From NCBI GenBank assembly GCA_032718475.1, contig JAUCBJ010004879.1, forward strand, positions 1-43,705: DNA of 43,705 nucleotides, given 5' to 3'. Under the pieces are notes generated by a model. That model worked only from the letters and a program-made list of their open reading frames with translations, did no database searches and was not told where the DNA came from. The DNA is from Nemertoderma westbladi. Taxonomy: Eukaryota > Xenacoelomorpha > Nemertodermatida > Nemertodermatidae. Positions 23,211 through 32,225 of the stretch are shown here, one piece after another. Both the position numbers and the translations under genes were made by a program. Within the stretch, counting starts at the first letter, position 1; every line of letters starts with the position of its first letter.

Positions 23211-23400
23211 CTTAAGCCCCGTTCACATCCAACGGAACGGTACACCGCGGGGTGTACCACAAGGCCAGACCGCTGAGTGTGAACGACCAAGCGGTATACG
23301 AGCGGTGTCTGAGCTGTAAATTATTTTGATTACCGCTGACTATGAACGACCAAACATCTAGTTGTGCGGTACACCGCGCTGTTTACCGCAGGCTATTGAA
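23211..23400. mobile_element. possible short inverted-repeat element
   Basis: A locally GC-rich patch in AT-rich intron DNA. CCGTTCACATCC near its start faces GAGTGTGAACGACC and TATGAACGACC further in. CGGTACACCGCG occurs twice (near 23238 and 23373), and ATGAACGACCAA or GTGAACGACCAA also repeats. This looks like a degraded MITE or two overlapping fragments, but I cannot define termini or a target-site duplication. Confidence 0.3.
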
Positions 23401-23507
23401 ATGATGATAATAAAGTGATTGTCCAGACTGTTTTAATTAACTCTGAACAGATAGACGAACAGTTACCGCAAGGGCACCGTCGATTGTGAAGGTCTTTAGT
23501 AAAGTTG

Positions 23508-23576
23508 TTTTGGCGTCGAGGTGGGATCGAACTGGCGACCTCCAGGTTGCAAGTCTGGCGCTCCAACCATTCCGAC
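23508..23576 (-). pseudogene. tRNA-like sequence, probable SINE head
   Basis: On the minus strand there is an A-box-like TCGGAATGGTTGG (23563-23575) and a B-box-like AGTTCGATCCC (23523-23533) at the right spacing. Between them lies an anticodon arm CCAGA-CTTGCAA-CCTGG with one mismatch in the stem; the loop would read TGC. The acceptor arms do not pair, so this is not a functional tRNA. Such sequences are typical heads of tRNA-derived SINEs, which would extend toward lower coordinates. Confidence 0.5.
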
Positions 23577-23894
23577 TTTATGGTATTCAAACTGTAGATA
23601 CCAACTATCTATTGCCTCTGCTCTCAACCATGTTATACTTAGTCGACTTACATAATTATTATAATACGTATCATGCACTTTACTTGCCTTTCCCATCATG
23701 TTGGTCTTCCTGTATATTTGGTGGCCGTATTAATATACAGCATTAAGGCTGCATTACCTTACTACCATGTCATTACCATTGCATAACTAGGGACTAAACT
23801 CTACCCTTACTGCGTGGCTCGCCCCGAAACAACGACAAACTATTACTCTTAATCGATTAACCCAACCGCAAATGGCCCCGATCTCACTTATTTT

Positions 23895-24160
23895 ATTTCT
23901 GTGGGGCGAGACACGTAGTCGGGGAGGCTTGGCATACGGTTCATATAGGCTCCAATGGGGCATGTCCGTCCGTCCCTCCGTCCGTCTGTCTGGTAAATTT
24001 TTGAACGCGAATTTCTCGGCATCGCTGGTTCGGAATTGAACCAAACTTAGATAAGTAGGAGAGGGAAAGTTTAGAAAATTTGTGAAGTTTGGTGAAAAAT
24101 CATACAGTCAGACGTCAGCTACAACAGATTGTGTTTTTTACAAAATGTTACAATTTCTCA
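23895..24160 (+). repeat. dispersed repeat, copy A (GTGGGGCGAG family)
   Basis: Begins CTGTGGGGCGAGACACG and runs through a GTCCGTCCGTC-rich stretch, then TTTTTGAACGCG, TTCTCGGC, GAACCAAACTTAG and AAGTTTAGAAAATTT. The same order of landmarks, diverged, occurs from 33561, where a copy sits inside the LINE. This supports an interspersed repeat family of unknown class. Confidence 0.55.
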
Positions 24161-24225
24161 GGAATGCCTCATTTTTCAGAGCTGAAATTTTGGTTTCTCG
24201 TAGATAATCATGAAGGGGACTCTTA

Positions 24226-24417
24226 GGCCGCGTTCACACTACCGAGTCAAAGTCAAAATAAAATAAAGATAGCTAGCTGGCAATAATAAATAATAATACA
24301 TTATATAGGCCTAATATATAACATTTAAGGGGATTCTAGAAAAAAATAAATTTCATGTTTTGTGATTTATATTTTGTCTTTTGACTTTGACTTTGACTCG
24401 GTAGTGTCAACGCGGCC
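24226..24417. mobile_element. 192-bp MITE with TTA target duplication
   Basis: Terminal inverted repeats of about 32 bp start GGCCGCGTTCACACTACCGA and end with its near-complement TCGGTAGTGTCAACGCGGCC. Direct TTA flanks lie at 24223-24225 and 24418-24420. The AT-rich interior (ATAGGCCTAATATA, TAGCTAGC) is shared with the larger copy at 36661. A three-base TTA duplication fits the PIF/Harbinger superfamily (TWA target). There is no coding capacity, so it is non-autonomous. Confidence 0.85.
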
Positions 24418-24477
24418 TTACACTTTACCGTGCCATTATAGCCATATTTTGATATAATAAAATGATCTTAAAATATT

Positions 24478-24690
24478 TGTTCTAGAACAAAAAAAAATTG
24501 TTCTAGAACAAAATTTGTATATTGAAACAAAAAGAAACAAAAACTAGCTAGTATAAAAAAATAATACAAAGATAATATACAATAAAAATTAACAAATTAG
24601 CTATTGCTTTGTATTTTTTGTTCTAGAACAAAAAATATTTGTTCTCGAACAACATTTTTATATGTGGATTGATAATGTTCTAGAACATTT
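24478..24690. repeat. cluster of GTTCTAGAAC palindromes
   Basis: TGTTCTAGAACA-type palindromes occur at about 24479, 24500, 24620 and 24668, with a GTTCTCGAAC variant near 24642, in AT-rich sequence with repeated ACTAGCTAG strings. The core TTCTAGAA has the inverted TTC-nn-GAA arrangement of a minimal heat-shock-element pair. Whether it functions is unknown; it may be part of a degraded transposon. Confidence 0.5.
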
Positions 24691-24699
24691 AAAAAAACA

Positions 24700-25160
24700 G
24701 GAAACAAAAACTAGCTAGCTTGCCATTTTGCAATTTTTTGATATAATAAAATGATAGTTTTTAATCTATCATATCATAATTAGGGAAACTAGAAGGAAGT
24801 GAATGAAGTGTATCCGGTTTAGTAACAAACAATAAAAACATTAGCTACACAAGACGTAACAAAATGTAATTGTACGTAGAGTAAATTACGGTATCACTTG
24901 CGTAAATATATATTATATAATTATAACAATTTTATTTTTTTGAATTATATTGAATATGTAGGTGGCACTGCAAACTGTAAGAGTGCCTCATGAAGTCTAT
25001 CTTATACGAAATTGAAAAGTTAAGACAGTTAATTGGAGATCCGCTACAGACTCAGTAATAATTGCGTAGGCCTATCCGTACATTTAATGCTGATAATGTT
25101 TATCAGTGATTACGAAATTGCAGTATAAAACTTGAATACCTTCATAGACCAGCTCGTTAC
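24700..25160. other. AT-rich intron DNA, nothing recognised
   Basis: No coding similarity, RNA gene or clear repeat structure was seen. Confidence 0.5.
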
Positions 25161-25165
25161 CTCGA

Positions 25166-25248
25166 GCGGTGTTGGCTGAATGGATAAGGCGTTGGACTAC
25201 CCATCCGATGGAACCTTCTCGCTCAGGTTCGAATCCTATCTTTGGGAA
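25166..25248 (+). pseudogene. tRNA-like sequence (type II), pseudogene or SINE head
   Basis: The A box TGGCTGAATGG (25173-25183) and a perfect B box GGTTCGAATCC (25226-25236) are present, with a Ser/Leu-like layout: GATAAGGCGTTGGACT, a five-pair anticodon stem TTGGA/TCCGA and an extended variable region. The loop CTACCCA would give anticodon ACC, which does not suit a type II tRNA. The outer T-stem and the acceptor stem do not pair. I therefore call it tRNA-derived rather than a working tRNA. The two promoter boxes could still support RNA polymerase III transcription. Confidence 0.55.
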
Positions 25249-25299
25249 TTACTTATTTTGCACGTTTTGTTAATTAATTATTAAAAGCCAACAATCATT

Positions 25300-25450
25300 A
25301 CTAGAATTAAACCAACTTTGTTATTAAGTATGCAGTCCGTTATAAGTTTAGAAATAATCTGAGCTTTTGTCAAAATGAGACAGTCGGAAACTCGGAACCG
25401 GTGGTTTTAGACTTTTGATAAAAACCGAAAGAAGTCGCTCAATCAAGGGG
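25300..25450 (+). repeat. dispersed repeat, related to the copy at 26215
   Basis: Landmarks AATTAAACCAACTTTG, AAGTTTAGAAA, CAGTCGGAAAC, GGTTTTAGACTTTT and ATAAAAACCGAAAGAAGTC reappear in the same order, diverged, at 26230-26390. The GAACCAAACTT and AGTTTAGAAA parts also resemble the repeat near 24040. It probably belongs to a mobile family of unknown class. Confidence 0.5.
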
Positions 25451-25464
25451 TAAATCTTTTCGAC

Positions 25465-25632
25465 CTACGCGTAGCTACGCGTAGTTTGTAACTTCCATTC
25501 CTGTCATTTACCGGCAGGGCCAGACTTACTGCTTTTTTAACGCGTAGGTGTTTTAAAACTACGCGTAGTTATTTTGTAACTACGCGTAGGTATTTTGAAA
25601 CCACGCGTAGCCGTAGGTGCTACGCGTAGCAG
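25465..25632. repeat. ACGCGT / CTACGCGTAG palindrome cluster with 21-bp spacing
   Basis: ACGCGT occurs at 25467, 25477, 25540, 25561, 25582, 25603 and 25622. Four of these are exactly 21 bp apart within a short tandem repeat (ACGCGTAGTTATTTTGTAAC type). Most are flanked to make the 10-bp palindrome CTACGCGTAG. The density in an AT-rich intron is far above expectation. Confidence 0.85.
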
Positions 25633-25639
25633 TCCTGAT

Positions 25640-26210
25640 AACAATGATTTTTCATTTCAGGTCCGGTAGGGTTGAGTTGTTAGGCAAGTATCGGTATATG
25701 TCAGGTATCTGATTATCAGACAAGGAATAACAGAATCGGAAACTCATATCTCTACATACAGCACTGGTAATAAATAATATTCGGCCCTTTCACATACAAA
25801 CACAGGATGAATAAAAAGTCTATTTAAATTAAGTTAATTATTTAAATATTCTACAGTAGTAAGCTACCAGTCTACCGGTGAAGTGGTTAAGCGAAAGCTG
25901 ATAAATACTGCATATAATTCAATTGTTTGGTCAAATAACAAGTGCAACCAATCATGGTAGACAATTTAGTACCCCCCTTCCCTTGTCAAGGGGTTAACAT
26001 ATTAAATACAGTATATCCTTGCCCTATCGTGAACAAAGGCAATAAAAAGCATAGAGAATCGATAAGAACCATATCGGCCTATTTCCTTTCTAAACTATTT
26101 TTGAACTCTAAACATTATTAACACATTTTAGCACCCGCAACACATGAAGTGAAGAATTTATGTAGTCTTAGCGTATGCCTCTATATAGAGTATACAGGTA
26201 TAGGGATTTA
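25640..26210. other. intron DNA, nothing recognised
   Basis: AT-rich unique sequence. I see no gene, RNA or ordered repeat. Confidence 0.5.
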
Positions 26211-26214
26211 AGAT

Positions 26215-26425
26215 TTACCCCAATTAAATGATGAATTAAACCAAATTTGAACGTATGCATTCTATCTTGTGCTTTCTAAGTTTGGAAAGTATCTGAAGTT
26301 TGGTCAAAAATAGGAGTCTGTCAGTTGGTAACGGAGGTTTCAGACTTTTTATAAAAAAAACCGAAATAAGTCAGGCAATTGCAGATGAAATTAAACCAAA
26401 ATTTGTACGTATGCAGTCTCGTGCT
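26215..26425 (+). repeat. dispersed repeat, second copy
   Basis: This copy carries GAATTAAACCAAATTTG, CTGAAGTTTGGTCAAAAAT, GTCTGTCAGTTGG, GGTTTCAGACTTTTTATAAA and CCGAAATAAGTCAGGCAATT. It is alignable by eye with 25300-25450, and its start motif recurs at its own end near 26390, suggesting a partial tandem duplication. An open frame of 65 codons here is not a gene. Confidence 0.5.
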
Positions 26426-26429
26426 GCGC

Positions 26430-26820
26430 GAAGTCCCCACGAACGTGTACTCCTGTATCTATCCTTTGTCTCCCTTTGTACGTCAATGGTCACGTAACGG
26501 GAAGTGTTACTGTTTTAGTGAGCAACTCATTTTGTGAAAGATAGTGGGTATAACACATTTTTTGCATCGTGGGATATAACGGGTTATAGGCCTATTTGAT
26601 TAATTTTTATCGGTGGGTTGATGTTTAATTTCACTCACAATAACTAATTAATATTTATTGTCTCTTTATCGCTATTTGATGAAATACGATAAATATAAAG
26701 TGCATATATAAATTAAACATTGAACTCCCTTTCTCACACTGTTATTTCTCATGAATTAAGAATTTTTTTCAGATACCTCAGACCTACATAAGGTCTGTCA
26801 AAAGTTTTAAATACTCTCCA
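26430..26820. other. 5' flanking DNA of the nested gene
   Basis: AT-rich, with no gene or repeat recognised. It lies upstream of the candidate regulatory motifs at 26826-26889. Confidence 0.4.
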
Positions 26821-26825
26821 CTCTG

Positions 26826-26837
26826 CCACTAGAGGGC
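26826..26837 (+). promoter_or_regulatory. CTCF-core-like motif upstream of the nested gene
   Basis: CCACTAGAGGGC fits the animal CTCF core pattern CCASYAGRKGGC at every position. It lies about 200 bp upstream of the nested pore-forming protein gene. One match of this length can arise by chance, and binding cannot be judged from sequence alone. Confidence 0.3.
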
Positions 26838-26852
26838 TACATGGTTTGGAAA

Positions 26853-26889
26853 CAAAAGTGGTACCTTAAGCAAAAAGTGGTACCTTAAG
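26853..26889 (+). promoter_or_regulatory. tandem pair of AAAAGTGGTACCTTAAG
   Basis: Two adjacent copies of an 18-19-bp element (CAAAAGTGGTACCTTAAG) sit about 150 bp before the start codon of the nested gene. Each includes the palindrome GGTACC. It is a candidate paired transcription-factor site in the only promoter-proximal region of that gene, but no known factor is assigned. Confidence 0.3.
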
Positions 26890-27037
26890 CCTGCTTACTT
26901 CATGAAGCGCCAACGAACGTTAATTAACGAGTTTAATTTAAGAACATTTAATAAGACCTCGATTTTGTAACAGTTTCCTTAATTATTCATAGTTTGTAGA
27001 TTATTTAATTTTCTGCTGATAATCATATTTGAGTATA

Positions 27038-28120
27038 ATGTACATCTTTATTTGTCTGGCTACCTTTGTGTCTGTCCAACAAGGATTATGCCAGGTGCCA
27101 CCCCCTAACACCGTTCTCGTCACAAACAAAGACCAACTGTGGCGCTACCAAGTAGGAATTTATCCTGGGTCCAATGCCATTACCTTAGGTGATGAGAAGA
27201 TCATATTGTACACTTATATAGATCGGTTCATAGACGATCGCTTAGTGGATGAGTTCGGATTCATATCGAATAGGGAGGTAATACCGGAGGTTGGAACGAA
27301 CGAGAGGTTTCAGATTGAGTTTATCGATAATGATCGAGGGATTGTTGCTATAAAAACCTCCCAGAATAAATATTGGTCCTACAACAGCGAGTTTCCTCAA
27401 ACTCACCAATACTGTTGGAACCAACCCTGTCTGACTGCAAGGAAATCTACCGTCGGCAAAAATGAAACATTTCAGATTTATATAAACCAAAACGAAGATG
27501 TAATATACATAGTGACCACTGTGACCGACACTCTCTACCCAGATACGAGGTACGTCTCTGCTGGAGCTCCGATAGCCTACGGAGGTGGCGTCATCAACTT
27601 CAGTAAATGGTACTACGATGATTATTTTGATAACGATTTTTATAAATTCACGCAATTGCGAGGTTGGAAGATCGGCAGTAGAGACAAGTGGTCTGCTCGG
27701 GACAAATGGGAAGCAGTTTGTTCCCTTGACAACATAAACAATGTAGCTCCCGGTAGGTGCACCTTCTCAACTACAGTTGGTACAAGTGTGGCGCAATCGC
27801 AGACCTGGTCTATTAACACATCTCTAACTATTAAAGTTGGCGTCACTTTTAAGTTGATATTCACTGCCGATATTACTACGACTATCGGAACCACCTGGAG
27901 TGAGACTTCGTCCCAGACGTGGTCTGAGGCCGTCACCATAACAACGAGCGTGGATGTGGCCCCGGGTACCAAGGTGACTCTGTACCAAGCCGTTGGTTCC
28001 TACGGACCTGCCAGTGTAAGGGCTCACGAGTTCCTAGCAATAGCTGAAGATGGTCACGGGAAAGTTATTCGTAAATGTAAATCGAAGGATCCAACAAGCA
28101 TTTGCGATCTTATCCAGTAA
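27038..28120 (+). CDS. secreted aerolysin-like pore-forming family protein
   Basis: A single open frame of 360 residues with no intron, inside a PFK intron and on the same strand. I chose the ATG at 27038 (A at -3); the upstream TTG is not a credible eukaryotic start. Residues 1-19 form a signal peptide (MYIFICLATFVSVQQGLCQ), so the protein should enter the secretory pathway. Residues about 20-190 contain repeated patterns (ERFQIEFIDN, GIVAIKTSQNKYWS, ETFQIYIN) resembling beta-trefoil lectin- or fascin-like modules. Residues about 235-340 are Ser/Thr-rich with alternating hydrophobics (SLTIKVGVTFKLIF, SEAVTITTSVDVAPGTKVTL), the pattern of the aerolysin/natterin-type beta-pore module. NET, NTS and NFS are possible glycosylation sites. 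Family assignment is from pattern only. Relatives include toxins, lectins and immune effectors, so the role is open. AATAAA follows at 28459. Confidence 0.75.
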   Translation: MYIFICLATFVSVQQGLCQVPPPNTVLVTNKDQLWRYQVGIYPGSNAITLGDEKIILYTYIDRFIDDRLVDEFGFISNREVIPEVGTNERFQIEFIDNDRGIVAIKTSQNKYWSYNSEFPQTHQYCWNQPCLTARKSTVGKNETFQIYINQNEDVIYIVTTVTDTLYPDTRYVSAGAPIAYGGGVINFSKWYYDDYFDNDFYKFTQLRGWKIGSRDKWSARDKWEAVCSLDNINNVAPGRCTFSTTVGTSVAQSQTWSINTSLTIKVGVTFKLIFTADITTTIGTTWSETSSQTWSEAVTITTSVDVAPGTKVTLYQAVGSYGPASVRAHEFLAIAEDGHGKVIRKCKSKDPTSICDLIQ

Positions 28121-28284
28121 TATGTTCCTTGTAGACCATCTAATGAACTGCTACTGGTATTTGGTTTATTCAGCGTCGTCATTATGTGTATAATGGTGTT
28201 GGGCTGTTAGTTTTTAATGTTTTATTGAGGTAATATTGAAATTATATATATTATTTATTACAGACTTTTGCTATTACAGACTCC

Positions 28285-28350
28285 GTTTCACCCACACATC
28301 AGGTTGACCCCCACATCAGGTTGACCCATACATCAGGTTGACCCACACAC
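28285..28350 (+). repeat. short repeat of CACATCAGGTTGACCC
   Basis: Three imperfect copies of CACACATCAGGTTGACCC in the 3' flank of the nested gene, a minor microduplication of unknown meaning. Confidence 0.7.
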
Positions 28351-28458
28351 CCCACACCTTATGACAAACTTACGAAAATTGCCGAATTCTCAGAGAAATT
28401 CAAATTCACTATTGTCGTTTATAAGTAGGATTGGGGAATGCTTAAATCTAACCAAAAC

Positions 28459-28464
28459 AATAAA
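28459..28464 (+). terminator. candidate polyadenylation signal AATAAA
   Basis: A canonical AATAAA about 340 bp after the stop codon of the pore-forming family gene, the first clear one downstream on this strand. If used, it ends the nested transcript within the host intron. Confidence 0.35.
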
Positions 28465-28530
28465 CTAATTATTAACTTTAAAACTAGTGTATCTATGAAA
28501 ATCTGAAATTCGAAATTGAAATATATTTTT

Positions 28531-30847
28531 AGGTCGGCTTAGTGAGTCGCGTAGCGAGACCTCTAGTATTCACTTCGTTATTAGGTCCGCTTAGCGAGAC
28601 CTCTAGTATTCACTCCATTATTAGGTCCGCATAGCGAGTCGCGTAGCGAGACCTCTAGTATTCACTCCGTTATTAGGTCCGCTTAGCGAGTCGCATAGTG
28701 AGATCTCTAGTATGCACTCCGTTATTAGGTCCGCTTAGCGTGTCGCGTAGCGAGACCTCTAGTATTCACTCCATTATTAGGTCCGCTTAGCGAGTCGCAT
28801 AGTGAGATCTCTAGTATGCACTCCGTTATTAGGTCCGCTTAGCGTGTCGCGTAGCGAGACCTCTAGTATTCACTCCATTATTAGGTCCGCTTAGCGTGTC
28901 GCGTAGCGAGACCTATAGTATTCACTTCGTTATTAGGTCCGCTTAGCGTGTCGCGTAGCGAGACCTCTAGTATTCACTCCGTTATTAGGTCCGCGTAGCG
29001 AGACCTCTAGTATTCACTCCATTATTAGGTCCGCTTAGCGAGTCGCATAGTGAGATCTCTAGTATGCACTCCGTTATTAGGTCCGCTTAGCGTGTCACGT
29101 AGCGAGACCTCTAGTATTCACTCCATTATTAGGTCCGCTTAGCGTGTCGCGTAGCGAGACCTCTAGTATTCACTCCGTTATTAGGTCCGCTTAGCGAGAC
29201 CTCTAGTATTCACTCCATTATTAGGTCCGCTTAGCGTGTCGCGTAGCGAGACCTCTAGTATGCACTCCGTTATTAGGTCCACTTAGCGTGTCACGTAGCG
29301 AGACCTCTAGTATTCACTCCATTATTAGGTCCGCTTACTGTGTCGCGTAGCGAGACCTCTAGTATTCACTCCGATATTAGGTCCGCTTAGCGTGTCGCGT
29401 AGCGAGACCTCTAGTATTCACTCTGTTATTACGTCCGCATAGCGAGACCTCTAGTATTTACTCAGTTTTTAGGTCCGCTTATCGAGTCGTGTAGCGAGTC
29501 GTGTAGCAAGACCTCTAGTATTCACTCTGCTGTTGTTGGTGTAGCGAGACCTCTAGTATTCACTCCATTGTTGTTGGTGTAGCGAGACCTCTAGTATTCA
29601 CTCCGTTGTTGTTGGTGTAGCGAGACCTCTAGTATTCACTCCATTGTTGTTGGTGTAGCGAGACCTCTAGTATTCACTCCGTTGTTGTTGGTGTAGGGAG
29701 ACCTCTAGTATTCACTCCGTTGTTGTTGGTGTAGCGAGACCTCTAGTATTCACTCCATTGTTGTTGGCGTAGCGAGACCTCTAGTATTCACTCCATTGTT
29801 GTTGGCGTAGCGAGACCTCTAGTATTCACTCCATTGTTGTTGGTGTAGCGAGACCTCTAGTATTCACTCCGTTGTTGTTGGTGTAGGGAGACCTCTAGTA
29901 TTCACTCCGTTGTTGTTGGTGTAGCGAGACCTCTAGTATTCACTCCATTGTTGTTGGCGTAGCGAGACCTCTAGTTATTCATTCCGTTATTAGGTCCGCT
30001 TAGCATGTCGTGTAGCGAGACCTCTAGTAATCACTCCGTTATTAGGTTCACGTAGCGTGTTGTGTAGCGAGTCGCATAGCGAGACCTCTAGTATTCACTC
30101 TGTTATTAGGTCTGCTTAGCGAGACCTCTAGTATTCACTCCGTTATTAGGTCCGCGTAGCGAGACCTCTAGTATTCACTCCGTTAGTAGGTCCGCGTAGC
30201 GAGACCTCTAGTATTAACTCCGTTATTAGGTCCGCTTAGCGAGACCTCTAGTATTCACTCCGTTATTAGGTCCGCGTAGCGAGACCTCTAGTATTCACTC
30301 CATTATTAGGTCCACGTAGCGAGACCTCTAGTAATCACTCCGTTATTAGGTTCACGTAGCGTGTTGTGTAGCGATTCGCATAGCGAGACCTCTAGTATTC
30401 ACTCTGTTATTAGGTCCGCTTAGCGAGACCTCTAGTATTCACTCCGTTATTAGGTCCGTGTAGCGAGACCTCTAGTATTCACTCCATTATTAGGTCCACG
30501 TAGCGAGACCTCTAGTATTCACTCCGTTAGTAGGTCCACGTAACGAGACCTCTAGTAATCACTCCGTTATTAGGTTCACGTAGCGTGTTGTGTAGCGAGT
30601 CGCATAGCGAGACCTGTAGTATTCACTCTGTTATTAGGTCTGCGTAGCGAGACCTCTAGTATTCACTCCATTATTAGGTCCACGTAACGAGACCTCTAGT
30701 ATTCACTCCGTTAGTAGGTCCACGTAACGAGACCTCTAGTATTCACTCCGTTAGTAGGTCCGCGTAGCGAGACTTCTAGTATTCACTCCGTTCGTAGGTC
30801 CGCTTAGCGTGTCGCATGGCGAGACCTCTAGTATTCACTCCGTTATT
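28531..30847 (+). repeat. 40-52-bp minisatellite, GCGAGACCTCTAGTATTCACTCC type
   Basis: About 2.3 kb of tandem units sharing GTAGCGAGACCTCTAGTATTC followed by ACTCCG. A long form adds TTATTAGGTCCGCTTAGCGTGTCGC (about 52 bp), a short form omits one half, and a block at about 29525-29965 uses TTGTTGTTGGTGTAGC (about 39 bp). Several two- to four-unit higher-order duplications are visible. It fills the 3' part of the intron. About 130 bp of AT-rich unique DNA follows before the acceptor at 30980. No resemblance to the neighbouring exons was found. Confidence 0.95.
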
Positions 30848-30980
30848 TGTATTTATTTGTATCGTTATGTTGTTTAGAAAATTAAAAGAAGCATTAAATT
30901 TTCGTATAGAAATGTACAATTTGGTTATAATAATTTTATAATTTAATGTATTAAAAATAATGTTATTATTGACATTTCAG

Positions 30981-31198
30981 CCGAAACCAGCAGTAGGTAT
31001 TCTCAATGTGGGGGCCCCAGCTGGAGGTGTGAATGCGGCAGTTCGCGCAGCTGTTCGAATCATCCTCAATGAAGGATTCCCTGTAATGGGCGTCAATGAG
31101 GGCTTCGATGGTCTAATCAATGGTAAAGTCAACAATTTCCATTGGACCAGTGTCTCCGGATGGCTAGACATGGGCGGATCAAATCTCGGTACTAAAAG
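30981..31198 (+). CDS. PFK: 6-phosphofructokinase, exon f (start of C-terminal half)
   Basis: The acceptor is TTGACATTTCAG at 30980. The 218-nt exon enters in phase 0 and leaves in phase 2 at AAAAG/GTGAGT. It encodes PAVGILNVGAPAGGVNAAVR, then GVNEGFDGLINGKV and MGGSNLGTKR, the beginning of the duplicated C-terminal half that in animal PFK became the allosteric regulatory domain. No following exon is recognisable in the remaining 12.5 kb on this strand, so the gene is either interrupted or continues beyond a very long intron holding a LINE and an antisense gene. Confidence 0.93.
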
Positions 31199-31338
31199 GT
31201 GAGTTATTTATTAGTTTCAATGACTTAACGCCGTGATCCGTGATTAACTTCATAATTTTAAATCTCTTTATATCATAACCTTATTTCTATATATCGATCA
31301 ATAATATAATAATTAATAAATCAATACATTTGGAAAAA

Positions 31339-32225
31339 ATGGCGGAACCCGATCTGTTTGCCAGGGCGGAGGCCGACCTATGTACACTCTTCTGTGCAAT
31401 AAAAAGGAAAAAGAGCGTATCAATTGAAGACGAGAATCATTTCGGAGAAATACTCTCTCGAATGAACGCACAGCTTAGAGAATCGCAAGCGAACAACAGG
31501 ACGGCGCTCTCGGATCTAGTGGACTCGCGACACGAAACAGCATCTGCGCGAAAGGAAACTATAAAGGCAAAGGACGATCTGCCTGCTAAAGCACTTGCAG
31601 ACCGAAAGATCCAGACAACGGAACTCTAGCTCGCGATCGTTCGCATCCGTAGTGCGGGGCGCAGGCAATGCGGCCCTGAACGGTGCATCCTCAGCCCAAG
31701 CTTCTGACAACGCCACTAGCGGGAACTCGGAAATCAATTCTGTCCTGAGACCGGACAATAACCACCAAGGAGGAGGCGGAGGCTGGTCGCCACCACAACG
31801 CTCGACAAACTACAGGAGACCTGCACCGGTGCGAGGTGGCCGATCTGGTGGCCCGCTGCGGGTCGCTAAGGACAACGAGGAGCAGAATGGGATGAAGGCG
31901 CACGTATACATTGGGCGGCTGCACCTAGAAACTACAGAGGTAGAGATAAAAGGATTCCTTGAGGGGGAGGGTCTCGTCTGATGTCGACAACGTCCACGCG
32001 CTCCCACTAAAAGATGGGAATGCACCATTCAAGGGGTTTCACATTACGTGCAACCAAACGGAGCGCGACTGCATAATGGACCCCAACCTATGGGAGACAG
32101 GTATAACGATTCGAAACTACACCCTATCTAATGCTGAGCGACAGGCATTGGGCCTGCGTCAGCGACCGGCGAGCAACCGCCCGGCTACCAATGACCCCGA
32201 GTGGCCAGTCAGAATGACAGACTGA
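31339..32225 (+). pseudogene. LINE ORF1 remnant (gag-like), frameshifted
   Basis: Three successive open segments in different frames form one gag-like protein: from ATG at 31339 (acidic, charged helical start MAEPDLFARAEADLC) to a TAG at 31627, a second from about 31600 to 31981, and a third from about 31960 to the TGA at 32223. The middle holds a Gly/Arg-rich stretch, and HVYIGRLHLETTEVEIKGFL has the look of an RRM-like fold seen in LINE ORF1 proteins. The frame changes fall near 31600 and in a G-rich run near 31965. It would act in RNA binding during retrotransposition, but this copy is dead. It lies about 140 bp downstream of the last PFK exon. Confidence 0.65.

Noticed and set aside
25166-25248. 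Functional tRNA gene
   Set aside because: A and B boxes are good, but the acceptor stem and outer T-stem do not pair and the anticodon does not fit the type II shape.
27242-27972. Antisense frames opposite the pore-forming family gene
   Set aside because: Shadows of the real frame, without start context or recognisable domains.
28531-30847. Array derived from a PFK exon junction, like the other two
   Set aside because: The unit shows no resemblance to the ends of exons e or f or to their splice sites.
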